DNA from: Novosphingobium fuchskuhlense
Lineage (GTDB): Bacteria > Pseudomonadota > Alphaproteobacteria > Sphingomonadales > Sphingomonadaceae
Direction of reading: 5' to 3'
NCBI RefSeq assembly: GCF_001519075.1
Contig: NZ_KQ954244.1
Coordinates: 1,781,090-1,845,089, forward strand
DNA length: 64,000 nt
Part shown: piece after piece, positions 36,690 through 46,120 of the stretch
How positions within the stretch are numbered: the stretch's first letter is position 1
How the letters are laid out: each line of letters begins with the position of its first letter
Made by a program: the position numbers and the translations under genes
The notes under the pieces: model-generated
The model's input: the letters and a program-made list of their open reading frames with translations, nothing else
The model's database searches: none
Told to the model about the DNA's origin: nothing

Positions 36690-37145
36690 ATGAGCGTCGC
36701 ATTCCGCCGCGAAAGCGATGACGAACATCTCGAACCCAAGTTCGAACTGCCGATCCCGCCCGGGCCGAATCTTGTCACCGAGCGCGGCCTGGCGCTGATC
36801 GCTGCGCGCGTCGAGGCGCTGGAGGCCGAACTGGCGGGCCTGTCGGACGAGGCCGAGATCAAGCGGGTGAAGCGCGATCTGCGCTATTGGCGCACGCGGC
36901 AGGCCACCGCGCAGATCATGGCGCCGCCGGAGGGCGGCACCGTGGCGTTCGGTTCCACCGTGACATTCCGGCTCAACGGCAAGGCGCGCACGATCACGCT
37001 GGTCGGCGATGACGAGGCAGACCCGTCCGCCGGCCTGCTCTCGTTCACCGCCCCGCTAAGCCGTGCGCTGATGGCGGCCGAGGCCGGCGACGAAATCGAC
37101 TTTGCGGGAAAGGCCGGCGCGATCGAAGTTCTGGATGTCGGCTAA
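36690..37145 (+). CDS. GreA/GreB family transcription elongation factor
   Basis: 151-residue RNA polymerase secondary-channel factor with an N-terminal coiled coil (about 25-75, LALIAARVEALEAELAGL; DLRYWRTRQATAQ) and a C-terminal FKBP-like domain (VAFGSTVTFRLNGKARTITLVG; DEADPSAGLLSFTAPLSRAL). Size and the tip sequence are closest to the GreB-like side. GAGGAGG lies nine bases upstream of the ATG. Confidence 0.85.
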   Translation: MSVAFRRESDDEHLEPKFELPIPPGPNLVTERGLALIAARVEALEAELAGLSDEAEIKRVKRDLRYWRTRQATAQIMAPPEGGTVAFGSTVTFRLNGKARTITLVGDDEADPSAGLLSFTAPLSRALMAAEAGDEIDFAGKAGAIEVLDVG

Positions 37146-37157
37146 TAGGTCCTGACC

Positions 37158-38093
37158 CTAGACCTTCAGGCCGATCTCGCGCAGGCGCTCGTGGAGATAG
37201 TCATCCGCGGTGATCGGCACCGGATAGCGGTCCGGGTTCTGCGCGCTCACGCAGCCGGTCAGGGTGCGGATCGAAAAATCGCTGCGCAGGTGCAGGAAGA
37301 ACGGCATCGAATAGCGGCTGTGCGCGGCGCGCGCGCCATCGGGATTAAGCACGCGGTGCGTGGTCGAGGGCAGGACGTGGTTGGTCAGGCGCTGCAGCAT
37401 GTCGCCGATATTGACCACCAGCGCGCCTGGCGGCGGGGAGGCGGGGATCCAGCGGCCTTCGCGGGTCAGGAGTTCGAGGCCGGCTTCCTCCGCCCCCAGC
37501 AGGAGGGTGATCAGGTTGATGTCCTCGTGCGCACCGGCGCGGATTGCCCCCCCCGTATCGCCGGGAATGGGCGGATAGTGCAGCAGTCGCAGGATCGAAT
37601 TGCCGTCCGCGATGGCCGGATCGAACCAGTCGTGCGCAAGGCCGAGCCAGACCGCGATGTGCGAGAGGATGCCCGCGCCGATGCGGTCGAATGCGGCATA
37701 GAGCGCGGTGAAGGTCTCACGGAAATCTGCCGGTGCATCGGGCCAGACATTGGCCGGCATGGTCGCTGCCAGCGGATCGCCGGGCGCAAGCTCGCGGCCG
37801 ACGTGCCAGAATTCCTTGAGGTCATGGACCGCTGCGCCCTTGGCGATTTCGGTGCCGAACGGGGTGTACCCGCGCTGCCCGCCGCCGCCCGGTACATGCC
37901 AGCGGCGCTTCGCGGCCTCGCCCTGCGCGAAAAACGTGGCGGTCAGCTCCCAGCCGCGCGCAACCAGCGCCGGATCGAGCCCGTGGTCAGCCACCAGCGC
38001 GAAGCCGAAGCGCTGGAAGCTCCTGCCCAGATCCTCCGCAAGATTGCCTGTTGGGGCGGCCAGCGAAAGCACCGGGAGAGTATCTGTGGTCAT
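37158..38093 (-). CDS. 2-oxoglutarate/Fe(II) oxygenase, isopenicillin-N-synthase-like
   Basis: 311-residue non-haem iron oxygenase. The facial triad is intact: H189-E-D191 and H246 (TTHRV), followed by SRYSMPFFLH carrying the 2-oxoglutarate-binding R-x-S motif. N-terminal domain (FQRFGFALVADHGLD) is the DIOX_N type. Start uncertain between GTG 38102 and this ATG; neither has a strong ribosome site. Convergent with the GreB-like gene, divergent from the EVE gene. Substrate unknown. Confidence 0.87.
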   Translation of the reverse strand: MTTDTLPVLSLAAPTGNLAEDLGRSFQRFGFALVADHGLDPALVARGWELTATFFAQGEAAKRRWHVPGGGGQRGYTPFGTEIAKGAAVHDLKEFWHVGRELAPGDPLAATMPANVWPDAPADFRETFTALYAAFDRIGAGILSHIAVWLGLAHDWFDPAIADGNSILRLLHYPPIPGDTGGAIRAGAHEDINLITLLLGAEEAGLELLTREGRWIPASPPPGALVVNIGDMLQRLTNHVLPSTTHRVLNPDGARAAHSRYSMPFFLHLRSDFSIRTLTGCVSAQNPDRYPVPITADDYLHERLREIGLKV

Positions 38094-38155
38094 GGCTTGC
38101 ACGTGCTCTGATTGCGATTAAGAGCCCTCCCATATCGCGATCCCGGAAGGCATGC

Positions 38156-38590
38156 ATGAGCAAAATCGAGGCGACCGAGCAGGCTTGGCTGATGAAGTCC
38201 GAACCCGACGTCTATGGCTGGGACGACCTGATGGCCGAGGGCGAGGGGACGTGGGACGGCGTGCGCAATCACCTCGCCGCGCGCAACCTGCGCACCATGC
38301 AGGTGGGCGATCTTGCGTTTTTCTATCACTCCAACATCGGCAAGGAGATCGTCGGGATCGCGCGCATCAGCGTGGCGGGCCTGATCGATCCCACCGATCC
38401 CGATGGCAAGTGGGCGGCGGTGAAAGTGCGGCCCGTCGCCAAGCTGAAAGCGCCCGTCACGCTCGCCGCGATCAAGGCGACCCCGGCGCTTGCCGAGATG
38501 GAGTTGCTGCGCCTGTCACGCCTGTCCGTCTCGGCGGTGCGCGCGGCGGAATGGGACCTGGTCCTGGAGATGGCGGGAGGAACCGAATAG
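38156..38590 (+). CDS. EVE domain protein
   Basis: 144-residue single-domain EVE protein (PUA-like fold). Diagnostic segments: WLMKSEPDVYGWDDL, WDGVRNHLAARNLR, VGDLAFFYHSN and VGIARI. Such proteins are predicted readers of modified nucleobases. GGAAGG precedes the ATG. Divergent from the 2OG oxygenase, a pairing worth noting because both families touch modified nucleic acids, but no direct evidence links them. Confidence 0.9.
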   Translation: MSKIEATEQAWLMKSEPDVYGWDDLMAEGEGTWDGVRNHLAARNLRTMQVGDLAFFYHSNIGKEIVGIARISVAGLIDPTDPDGKWAAVKVRPVAKLKAPVTLAAIKATPALAEMELLRLSRLSVSAVRAAEWDLVLEMAGGTE

Positions 38591-38653
38591 GTTTGTCCCA
38601 TATCGGAACTGTCCCGCTTTAAGCAGCCGCAGCTGCGATTCGCGGCCTCCCCC

Positions 38654-38677
38654 CGTGGTAAATAAAGCGTTACCACG
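38654..38677. promoter_or_regulatory. 8-bp inverted repeat over the start region of a small gene
   Basis: CGTGGTAA (38654-38661), spacer ATAAAGCG, TTACCACG (38670-38677), ending 5 bases before the ATG. It occupies the place of a ribosome site, so it may be an operator over a short-leader or leaderless start. Confidence 0.5.
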
Positions 38678-38682
38678 CAGCC

Positions 38683-38931
38683 ATGTTCAAACGGCGCGCC
38701 CCGAATCCCGACCTTGCCGGCCATCCCTTCCGCCGGAGCTTGCCCGCACACGTGCTGCGGCCGCTGCCGATGTTCGAACCCGAAGTGGAAGCGGCAATGG
38801 CCGCGCTGCAGCTGCCTGAAGGCGTACGCTCGCGGCCGGTCGATCCGCGGCGGATCACGGTGCAGGACGTGAAGGATTTCCTGCTGGCCTACTGCGCCTG
38901 TTTCCTGGCGGTTTCGGCTTTCATCTTCTGA
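38683..38931 (+). CDS. Small protein with C-terminal membrane segment
   Basis: 82 residues: a basic, proline-rich N-terminus (MFKRRAPNPDLAGHPFRRSL) and one C-terminal hydrophobic stretch (DFLLAYCACFLAVSAFIF), suggesting a tail-anchored inner-membrane protein. Not recognised. No Shine-Dalgarno; an 8-bp inverted repeat sits right before the ATG. Its stop abuts the convergent transporter gene. Confidence 0.6.
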   Translation: MFKRRAPNPDLAGHPFRRSLPAHVLRPLPMFEPEVEAAMAALQLPEGVRSRPVDPRRITVQDVKDFLLAYCACFLAVSAFIF

Positions 38932-40260
38932 TCATTCGAACGTGTGCTCGATCTCGCCCGCGTGGGCGCGTTCGGCCCGGTACAGCACGCGCGCCAGCCA
39001 GGCCGCGACAAGGCACATCGCCGCACCCAGCAGCAGCTGGTCCGCCAGCGCGACGCCGGCCGCGCTGAGGCCCACCGCAATCAGCGAACCCACCACCATC
39101 GCACCGGCATTGACGATGTTGTTCGCCGCGATCGTACGTGCGGTCTCGGCCTTGTCGACCACCGTGGTCAGGAAGGCGTAGAGCGGCACCACGAACATGC
39201 CGCCCGAAATGGCGATTCCCAGCAAGCTGAGCAGCAGCGGCACGGCCAGCGGCTGCATCACGAACTGCGGCACATCGAGCAGGGCCGAGCCGACCGCGTG
39301 CTGCCACATCTTGCACACGAAGTGGAAGGCGACCACGAACAGGCCCATCACGATCACCGAAATCGGGCCATAGCGGGCCGAAACGGTGCCCTTCAGGAGG
39401 TGGTTGATCGAGACCGAGCCGATGGCGACGCCGATCGAGAAGACCACAAGGAACAGGCTGGCCACTTCCTTGCTGGCCGAAAGCACGTTCTTCGCGAGCG
39501 GCGGGAACTGGATGAACAGCACCGCGCCGATCGTCCAGAAGAAGCTGATCGCTGCGATGGCGAGATACACGCGCGGGTGACGCGTCGTCATCCGCACCAA
39601 AGTGATCGAGGAGCGCAGCACGTTGAAATCAAGCGGCTGGGGCTCCATCTGCGGCGGCGCGGGGGGCACGAATTGCGCGGTGCAGAAGCCGACCATCGCT
39701 GTGCCGATGCAGATCATCGCGGCCCATTCCACCGGAATCCAGCCCGCGAAGATCGTGCCCGCGAGGATCGAGATATAAGTCCCCGCCTCGACCAGGCCTG
39801 TGCCGGCCAGCACTTCGTCCGCGTGGAGGTGCTGTGGCAGGATCGCGTACTTGATCGGACCGAAGAAGGTGGAATGCACCCCCATGGCGAGCAGCGCGGC
39901 GAGCATCAGCGGGATGGCGACGACCTCCACGGCCATGCCGCGCCAGGCCATGAACAGACCGGTCGCCCCCACCAGCATGATGCCGATTTCCGCGGCCTTC
40001 ACGATGCGGATGATCCGCGCCTTGTCCCGCATGTCGGCCAGCTGGCCGGACAGCGCGGAGAGCAGGAAGAAAGGCAGGATGAACACCGCCGAAGCGATGG
40101 CCGAAAACCGCGCTTCGGCCGCCTCCGAGTGGTATACAGTGTAAACCACATAGAGGATCATCGCGTTCTTGTAGAGATTGTCGTTGAACGCGCCGAGGAG
40201 CTGGGTGGCGAACAGCGGCAGGAAGCGGCGTTTCCGGATGAGCAGCGCTGTCGTAGTCAT
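38932..40260 (-). CDS. MFS transporter, LplT-like (lysophospholipid transporter family)
   Basis: 442 residues with about 12 transmembrane helices. The opening RKRRFLPLFATQLLGAFNDNLYKNA and GPIKYAILPQHL are typical of LplT and of the transporter part of LplT-Aas fusions. Here no acyltransferase/Aas domain is attached. Predicted to flip lysophospholipids across the inner membrane. Divergent from pgsA, another phospholipid gene. Confidence 0.85.
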   Translation of the reverse strand: MTTTALLIRKRRFLPLFATQLLGAFNDNLYKNAMILYVVYTVYHSEAAEARFSAIASAVFILPFFLLSALSGQLADMRDKARIIRIVKAAEIGIMLVGATGLFMAWRGMAVEVVAIPLMLAALLAMGVHSTFFGPIKYAILPQHLHADEVLAGTGLVEAGTYISILAGTIFAGWIPVEWAAMICIGTAMVGFCTAQFVPPAPPQMEPQPLDFNVLRSSITLVRMTTRHPRVYLAIAAISFFWTIGAVLFIQFPPLAKNVLSASKEVASLFLVVFSIGVAIGSVSINHLLKGTVSARYGPISVIVMGLFVVAFHFVCKMWQHAVGSALLDVPQFVMQPLAVPLLLSLLGIAISGGMFVVPLYAFLTTVVDKAETARTIAANNIVNAGAMVVGSLIAVGLSAAGVALADQLLLGAAMCLVAAWLARVLYRAERAHAGEIEHTFE

Positions 40261-40399
40261 TCGGGCGTTGTCATTCGGGTTTTACCAGCTTTCGCATCTT
40301 GTATTCATCCCATAGCGCCCCGTGCGGGGTGGACAAGGGGCATGTTCGGACCAACTTGCGGTTTCTTCGCGGTGCCATCATGCCTATGGTGGTGGCAAG

Positions 40400-40993
40400 A
40401 TGCTGACTCTTCCAAACCTGCTGACGCTGTCCCGCATTGTCACCGTGCCGGTACTGGCGGGCCTGCTGTGGTGGCCCGAATGGCACCTGGGGTATGCCAT
40501 TGGCTTTGCGGTCTATGTCCTGATGGGCGTGACCGACTATTTCGACGGCTATCTCGCCCGTGCCCAGGGCACGGTATCGAAGCTCGGCATCTTCCTCGAT
40601 CCGATCGCCGACAAGATCATGGTCGCGGCCGTGATCCTCGTGCTCACCGCGCAGGGCGTGCTGTCGGGGCCCTATGTCGGTGATCTCCATGTGATCGCAG
40701 GGCTGATCATCCTGATCCGCGAGATCGCGGTTTCGGGCCTGCGCGAATTTCTCGGTGGCATTCAGGTTTCGGTGCCGGTCTCGCGGCTCGCAAAATGGAA
40801 GACGACGTTCCAGTTCGTGGCCCTCGGCGCGCTGATTCTCGGCGAAGCTGCGCCTGGCTGGACGGTCCTTGTCGGCGGGATCGATGCCAACGTGCCCCAC
40901 ACCGTCGGGCTGTTCACGCTGTGGGCGGCGGCGGCGCTGACGGTGATCACCGGATGGGATTATCTGCGCGTCGGCCTCAAGCACATGGACTAA
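40400..40993 (+). CDS. pgsA: CDP-diacylglycerol-glycerol-3-phosphate 3-phosphatidyltransferase
   Basis: Makes phosphatidylglycerol phosphate in the inner membrane. 197 residues; the CDP-alcohol phosphotransferase signature is exact: D46-x2-D49-G-x2-A-R-x8-G63-x3-D67-x3-D71. MLTLPNLLTLSRI is the usual start, so the ATG at 40400 is preferred to upstream starts in the same frame. Several membrane helices follow. Confidence 0.95.
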   Translation: MLTLPNLLTLSRIVTVPVLAGLLWWPEWHLGYAIGFAVYVLMGVTDYFDGYLARAQGTVSKLGIFLDPIADKIMVAAVILVLTAQGVLSGPYVGDLHVIAGLIILIREIAVSGLREFLGGIQVSVPVSRLAKWKTTFQFVALGALILGEAAPGWTVLVGGIDANVPHTVGLFTLWAAAALTVITGWDYLRVGLKHMD

Positions 40994-40997
40994 GGCC

Positions 40998-41336
40998 TCA
41001 GCCGGCGTCGGCCTTCGAAAACAGATTGAGCACCAGCACGCCGGCCATGATCAGGCCAATGCCCGCCAGCGCGGGCGCATCGAGCTTCTGGCCATGCACC
41101 AGCCACGCCAGCGCGGTGATCAGCACGATGCCCACGCCCGACCAGATCGCGTAAGCCACGCCGGTCGGAATGCGCTCCAGCGTCAGCGAGAGGAAGAACA
41201 ACGCGATGGCATAGCCCGCCACGCTCACCGCCAGCGGCAGCAGCTTGCTGAAACCCGCCGACTGCTTGAGCGCGGTCGTCGCGATGACTTCGGCGACAAT
41301 CGCGATGGCGAGCGAGAGATAGGGCGGCAAGTTCAT
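40998..41336 (-). CDS. Small multidrug resistance (SMR/EmrE-type) transporter
   Basis: 112 residues, four transmembrane helices, essential membrane Glu at position 16 ([13 protein letters not shown]), and [20 protein letters not shown] typical of EmrE-like pumps. Expected to export quaternary cations by proton antiport as a dimer. Its ATG overlaps the oxyR stop by four bases, so it is translationally coupled to oxyR. Confidence 0.9.
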   Translation of the reverse strand: MNLPPYLSLAIAIVAEVIATTALKQSAGFSKLLPLAVSVAGYAIALFFLSLTLERIPTGVAYAIWSGVGIVLITALAWLVHGQKLDAPALAGIGLIMAGVLVLNLFSKADAG

Positions 41337-42229
41337 GGGGTGGCCAGTTCGGTCGCCAGCAGGCGAAACTCCTCGGCGCGCGGGGAGTTCTTGCGCCACA
41401 CCAGCGCGATCTCACGGCTGGCGTGTTCGGATTCAAGCGGGCGGGCCACGATCTGGGTGCCCTGCAGGATGCCGGCCTTTACTGCCATTTCCGGCAGCAT
41501 GGTGAGGCCGAGGCCATTGTCGACCATCTGCACCAGCGTGTGCAGGCTGGTGCCGATAACGCTCGCGCTCGCGCGCAGTTCGGGGCGGTTGCAGGCCGCG
41601 AGGACATGGTCCTTTAGGCAGTGGCCGTCTTCCAGCAGCAGCAGGCGCGCCTCGTCGATGAGGGCGGGCGCGATGCTTTGCGGGGGATCGCGCGGATCGT
41701 CCTTGGGGAAGGCGACCAGCAGGCGGTCATGGAACAGATGCGCCGCCTCCACCTCGCCGGTCGCGAAGGGCAGGGCGAGCAGCACGCAATCAGCGCGGCC
41801 ATGGTGCAGCGATTCGACAGCGGCGGCGCTCGGCTCCTCGCGCAGGAAGAGCTTGAGCGAAGGCCGCTCGTGGCGCAGGCGCGGCAGAATGCGCGGGAGC
41901 AGGAAAGGCGCGATGGTCGGGATCACGCTCATGCGCAGCTCGCCCGACAGCGGCGCACCATGCGCCTGCACCAGCGCGGAGAGCTCCTCGCCCTCGCGCA
42001 GCAAGCGGTGTGCCTTGGCCACCACCTGATCGCCCAGCGCGGTGAAGCGCACCACGCGCCGCGTGCGCTCGACCAGCGTGACGCCCAGCAGCGTTTCCAG
42101 TTCGCGCAGGCCCGCCGAGAGCGTCGATTGCGAGACGAAGCAGGCATCTGCCGCGCGCCCGAAGTGGCCGTGTTCGTGGAGCGCCACGAGATATTGCAGC
42201 TGCTTGAGCGTGGGCAGGTAGGTGGTCAT
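41333..42229 (-). CDS. oxyR: Peroxide-responsive LysR regulator OxyR
   Basis: 298 residues; LysR HTH with [14 protein letters not shown] near the N-terminus. The redox cysteines are present with the E. coli spacing: C204 in [10 protein letters not shown] and C213 (AACNRPE), nine residues apart. It lies 13 bases downstream of rnd and overlaps the SMR gene, giving an rnd-oxyR-SMR transcription unit on the minus strand. Typical OxyR targets (katG, ahpC) are not adjacent. Confidence 0.92.
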   Translation of the reverse strand: MTTYLPTLKQLQYLVALHEHGHFGRAADACFVSQSTLSAGLRELETLLGVTLVERTRRVVRFTALGDQVVAKAHRLLREGEELSALVQAHGAPLSGELRMSVIPTIAPFLLPRILPRLRHERPSLKLFLREEPSAAAVESLHHGRADCVLLALPFATGEVEAAHLFHDRLLVAFPKDDPRDPPQSIAPALIDEARLLLLEDGHCLKDHVLAACNRPELRASASVIGTSLHTLVQMVDNGLGLTMLPEMAVKAGILQGTQIVARPLESEHASREIALVWRKNSPRAEEFRLLATELATP

Positions 42230-42242
42230 GCGGCGCAGGCTT

Positions 42243-43565
42243 TCATTCGGCTCCCGGCTCCCGGGCCTGATCGTCGTCCCAGTTCCGCCCGTCGCCCCCG
42301 TCACTCTCCTCGCCCCCGTCGGTGGTCAGCAGGATGGCGTCCTCGTCCTCCGCCGGCTCCGCCTCGTCAGCATTCCCGCCATCGTTGCCGCCGGCAATCG
42401 CATCGATATGCGCCATCTTGAGCTTGCCCTTGACCACAGCGAAGGCCAGCTTGCCCTCGACGAGCTCCAGCGCATCGCGCCCGAACTGTTCGAAGCGCCA
42501 GCCTTCGAGGATCGGCAGCCCCTTGCGCTGTCCGGCGGCCAGCGCCTCCAGATCGTCACTGCGGGCCAGCAACCGGGCGGCAATATCAATCTCGCGGCTG
42601 CGGATCTTGAGCAGCAGCTTGAGGAGATCGGCGACCAGCGCGCCTTCCTTGCCCAGCGGCGCGCCGCGCGGCGCGCGCGGGGGCAGTTCGGCATCGGTGA
42701 GCGGCTTGGCATCGGCAATCGCCTGCATCAGGCGGCGGCCGATGTCGTTATCCTTCCATCCCGCCGAAAGCCCGCGCACCTTGGCAAGCTCGTGCTGCTC
42801 GCGCGGGGGATGGCTGGCGATATCGGCCAGGGTCTCGTCGCGCATGATCCGTCCGCGGGGGATGTTCTTGTCCATCGCCTCGAGCTCGCGCCAGGCGGCG
42901 ATGGCCTTCAATCGTCCGAGCACGGCAGAATTGCGGCTGGGCGCGCGAATCTTCTGCCAGACGGTTTGAGGATCCGAGCGATAATTCTCGGGATCTGCGA
43001 GCTTTTCCATCTCGGCATCGAGCCATTCGCCGCGTCCGGTCTTGATCAGCCGCTTGAGCATGCGCGGGAAGATCTTCGAAAGGTGCGTCACGTCGCCGAT
43101 GGCATATTCGATCTGCCGCTCGGTCAGCGGGCGGCGCGACCAGTCGGTAAAGCGCGCGCCCTTGTCGACCGTGAAACCCAGCCAGCTCTCGACGAGGTTG
43201 GAATAGCCGATCTGTTCGGACTGGCTGATCGCCATCATCGCGATCTGGGTATCGAAGATCGGATGCGGGGTGCGCCCGGTCAGGTTGTAGATGATTTCCA
43301 CATCCTGCCCGCCGGCGTGGAAAACCTTGAGCACGTCCTCGTTGTCGACCAGCAGTTCGAGCAGCGGGGCAAGATCAATGCCCGGCGCCAGCGGGTCGAT
43401 CGCGGCGGCTTCCTTGTCATCGGCGATCTGCACCAGGCACAGTTCCGGCCAATAGGTGTTCTCGCGCATGAATTCGGTGTCGACCGTGATGAAATCGGCC
43501 TTGGCCAGGCGTTCGCACAGATCGGCGAGGGCCGGGGTCGTGGTGATCAGCGGGTGTATCTTCAT
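42243..43565 (-). CDS. rnd: Ribonuclease D with acidic C-terminal extension
   Basis: 3' exoribonuclease for tRNA maturation. 440 residues: DEDDy exonuclease domain with D29-T-E31, [14 protein letters not shown] and YAIGDVTHL; then HRDC domain(s). The last 40 or so residues are an acidic tail ([12 protein letters not shown] onward) not usual in the family. Divergent from aspS. Confidence 0.94.
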   Translation of the reverse strand: MKIHPLITTTPALADLCERLAKADFITVDTEFMRENTYWPELCLVQIADDKEAAAIDPLAPGIDLAPLLELLVDNEDVLKVFHAGGQDVEIIYNLTGRTPHPIFDTQIAMMAISQSEQIGYSNLVESWLGFTVDKGARFTDWSRRPLTERQIEYAIGDVTHLSKIFPRMLKRLIKTGRGEWLDAEMEKLADPENYRSDPQTVWQKIRAPSRNSAVLGRLKAIAAWRELEAMDKNIPRGRIMRDETLADIASHPPREQHELAKVRGLSAGWKDNDIGRRLMQAIADAKPLTDAELPPRAPRGAPLGKEGALVADLLKLLLKIRSREIDIAARLLARSDDLEALAAGQRKGLPILEGWRFEQFGRDALELVEGKLAFAVVKGKLKMAHIDAIAGGNDGGNADEAEPAEDEDAILLTTDGGEESDGGDGRNWDDDQAREPGAE

Positions 43566-43733
43566 CGTGCTTTTCTGATTGCGCGCCCGGCCAGACCCTC
43601 ATGCCTGACCGGTGCTGGTGGTGACCCCGTCCGGGGCCTGCGGCTTGACAAATCCGCGGCCATCGCCTCTTGGCCGCTGGCCATCACTGCCCGAATGCTG
43701 GCCGGTTTGCCAGCCAAATTGGAACCTAGCCTC

Positions 43734-45515
43734 ATGCATCCATATCGTTCCCATACCTGCGGCGCGCTGGCACAGGCGGATGTCGGGCAGACCGTGCGCC
43801 TCTCGGGCTGGGTGCACCGCAAGCGCGACCATGGCGGCGTGCTCTTCATCGATCTGCGCGACCACTACGGCATCACCCAGATCGTGGCGGATAGTGACAG
43901 CGCGGCGCTGGCCGTGCTCGAGGCCGCGCGCACCGAAAGCGTGATCACCATCGACGGCGAGGTGAAGGCCCGCAGCGAAGGCACGGTGAACGCGGCGCTC
44001 GCGACCGGCGCGATCGAAGTCTACGCCCGCGGCGCGACTGTTCTGTCCGCTGCCGAGGAACTGCCGATGCCGGTGGCGGGCGAGCAGGAATACCCCGAGG
44101 ATATTCGCCTGCGCTACCGCTTCCTCGATCTGCGCCGCGAGACGCTGCACGCCAACATCATGACGCGCACCAAGGTGATCCGCGACATGCGCACCCGCAT
44201 GGAAAGCGCCGGCTTCACCGAATACTCGACGCCGATCCTCACCGCCTCCAGCCCCGAAGGCGCGCGCGACTTCCTCGTGCCGAGCCGCATCCACGCGGGC
44301 AAGTTCTACGCGCTGCCGCAGGCGCCGCAGCAGTACAAGCAGCTGCTCATGGTTGCCGGTTTCGACCGCTACTTCCAGATCGCGCCCTGCTTCCGCGACG
44401 AGGACCCGCGCGCCGACCGCCTGCCGGGCGAATTCTATCAGCTCGATCTCGAGATGAGCTTCGTCACCCAGGAAGAAGTGTGGGAGACGATGGAGCCCGT
44501 CATCGGCGGCGTGTTCGAGACCTTTGCAAACGGCAAGCCGGTCACGCCTTCGGGCAGCTTCCCGCGCATCGCTTACGATGATGCCATGCTGAAGTACGGC
44601 TCGGACAAGCCGGATCTGCGTAACCCGCTCATCATCAGCGATGTCGCCAGCCACTTCACCACCTCGGGCTTCGGCCTGTTCGAGAAGATCGTCGCAGGCG
44701 GCGGCACCGTGCGCGCAATTCCCGCACCCGGCACCGCGGACAAGAGCCGCAAGTTCTTCGACGACATGAACGAGTGGGCGCGCAGCGAAGGCCACGCCGG
44801 CCTCGGCTATGTGACGCGCAAGGGTGGCGAGTTCGGCGGCCCGATCGCCAAGAACCATGGGCAAGAAGGCATGGAGGCGCTCTATGCCGCACTCGGCCTT
44901 GGCCCCGATGACGGCCTGTTCTTCGCCGCCGGAAAGCCCGAGCAGGCGGCCAAGCTCGCTGGCGCCGCCCGCACCCGTGTCGCCGAGCAGCTGGGCCTGA
45001 TCGACAAGGACCGCTTCGCGCTGTGCTGGATCGTCGATTTCCCGTTCTACGAATGGGACGAGGACGCCAAGAAGGTCGAGTTCGCGCACAACCCGTTCTC
45101 GATGCCGCAGGGCGGGATGGCGGCGCTCGAAGGCCAGGATCCGCTGACGATCAAGGCCTTCCAGTACGATCTCGTCTGCAACGGCTACGAAATCGCGTCG
45201 GGCTCGATCCGCAACCAGTCGCCCGAACTCATGGTCAAGGCGTTCGAACTCGTCGGCCTTTCGAAGGCCGACGTCGAGGAGCGCTTCGGCGGGCTCTACC
45301 GCGCGTTCCAGTATGGCGCGCCGCCGCACGGCGGCATGGCGGCGGGTGTGGACCGTATCGTCATGCTCGTCTGCGGCGCGCAGAACCTGCGTGAGATCAC
45401 GTTGTTCCCGATGAACCAGCGCGCCGAGGACTTGCTGATGGGCGCGCCTTCGCCGGCGAGCCTGCAGCAGCTGCGCGAATTGCACTTGCGGACGGTGGAA
45501 CCCTCCAAGGGTTGA
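43734..45515 (+). CDS. aspS: Aspartyl-tRNA synthetase
   Basis: 593-residue class II synthetase. OB anticodon-binding domain ([23 protein letters not shown]), motif 2 [19 protein letters not shown] and the bacterial GAD insertion, with motif 3 near [13 protein letters not shown]. The start [12 protein letters not shown] matches the family; the frame is open further upstream. A TTGACA at 43645-43650 could be its -35, but no good -10 follows at 17 bases. Whether it is discriminating or also charges tRNA-Asn cannot be told here. Confidence 0.96.
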   Translation: MHPYRSHTCGALAQADVGQTVRLSGWVHRKRDHGGVLFIDLRDHYGITQIVADSDSAALAVLEAARTESVITIDGEVKARSEGTVNAALATGAIEVYARGATVLSAAEELPMPVAGEQEYPEDIRLRYRFLDLRRETLHANIMTRTKVIRDMRTRMESAGFTEYSTPILTASSPEGARDFLVPSRIHAGKFYALPQAPQQYKQLLMVAGFDRYFQIAPCFRDEDPRADRLPGEFYQLDLEMSFVTQEEVWETMEPVIGGVFETFANGKPVTPSGSFPRIAYDDAMLKYGSDKPDLRNPLIISDVASHFTTSGFGLFEKIVAGGGTVRAIPAPGTADKSRKFFDDMNEWARSEGHAGLGYVTRKGGEFGGPIAKNHGQEGMEALYAALGLGPDDGLFFAAGKPEQAAKLAGAARTRVAEQLGLIDKDRFALCWIVDFPFYEWDEDAKKVEFAHNPFSMPQGGMAALEGQDPLTIKAFQYDLVCNGYEIASGSIRNQSPELMVKAFELVGLSKADVEERFGGLYRAFQYGAPPHGGMAAGVDRIVMLVCGAQNLREITLFPMNQRAEDLLMGAPSPASLQQLRELHLRTVEPSKG

Positions 45516-45696
45516 TGTGCCGGGCGGACACGGGCGGGCCCGGCTGTATGCCTGCCCGCCCTGCCTCTCTGCCCACCGCCTGTCACAAGCGGTGCACATC
45601 TCGTCCACAATGCGGCACTTGCCAGCCTGCAATCGGGACATTAGGGCGAACGCCAGATTTGATTAAACCAACCCAGTTCCTTGAAGGGGCAAAAGA

Positions 45697-45933
45697 ATGA
45701 GCGATACCGCCGACCGCGTGAAGAAGATCGTTGTCGAGCACCTCGGGGTAGAGGCCGACAAGGTCACCGAAGACGCGAGCTTCATCGACGATCTCGGTGC
45801 CGACAGCCTCGATATCGTCGAGCTGGTCATGGCGTTCGAAGAAGAGTTTGGTGTCGAGATCCCTGACGATGCGGCCGAGAAGATCGCCACCGTTTCGGAC
45901 GCGATCAAGTACATCGACGACAACAAGGGCTGA
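45697..45933 (+). CDS. acpP: Acyl carrier protein
   Basis: 78-residue acidic carrier of fatty acid synthesis. Ser37 in ADSLD is the phosphopantetheine site. GAAGGGG precedes the ATG. fabF follows, the usual order. Confidence 0.97.
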   Translation: MSDTADRVKKIVVEHLGVEADKVTEDASFIDDLGADSLDIVELVMAFEEEFGVEIPDDAAEKIATVSDAIKYIDDNKG

Positions 45934-46009
45934 TCCTTTCGGATTGCCAACCCGTCCGCACCTTTCCGTCATGTCCCGGCTGCGGGGCGCGGCGGAGGCG
46001 GCGGTCGTC

Positions 46010-46031
46010 CCCCGGCGTTGAAGCGCCGGGG
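46010..46031 (+). other. Hairpin between acpP and fabF
   Basis: CCCCGGCG, loop TTGAAG, CGCCGGGG, perfect 8-bp stem 77 bases after acpP. No T-run; may attenuate or stabilise the abundant acpP mRNA. Confidence 0.45.
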
Positions 46032-46083
46032 CTTCGACAGGCTCGGTCCCGCAAGGGGTCTGGGCCTGTTGTGCTTCAAGGTC

Positions 46084-46106
46084 CGTTCGCCGATTGCGGG
46101 CGAACG
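46084..46106 (+). other. Second hairpin just before fabF ribosome site
   Basis: CGTTCGCC, loop GATTGCG, GGCGAACG followed by TTTC; 4 bases before GGAG of fabF. It could act as a weak terminator or translation-modulating structure separating acpP from fabF expression. Confidence 0.45.
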
Positions 46107-46120
46107 TTTCGGAGACTGAA

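Noticed and set aside
31975..36702. Very long open frame on the minus strand, antisense to tRNA-proximal genes and the third RTX gene
   Set aside because: It is a high-GC mirror of real genes: no ribosome site, composition His/Arg/Ala/Val-rich, and the opposite strand has clear signal peptides and RTX motifs. Similar antisense frames at 19383-21986 and 7928-10615 were dropped for the same reason.
43645..43680. TTGACA as aspS promoter
   Set aside because: No acceptable -10 at 16-18 bases; kept only as a remark in the aspS entry.
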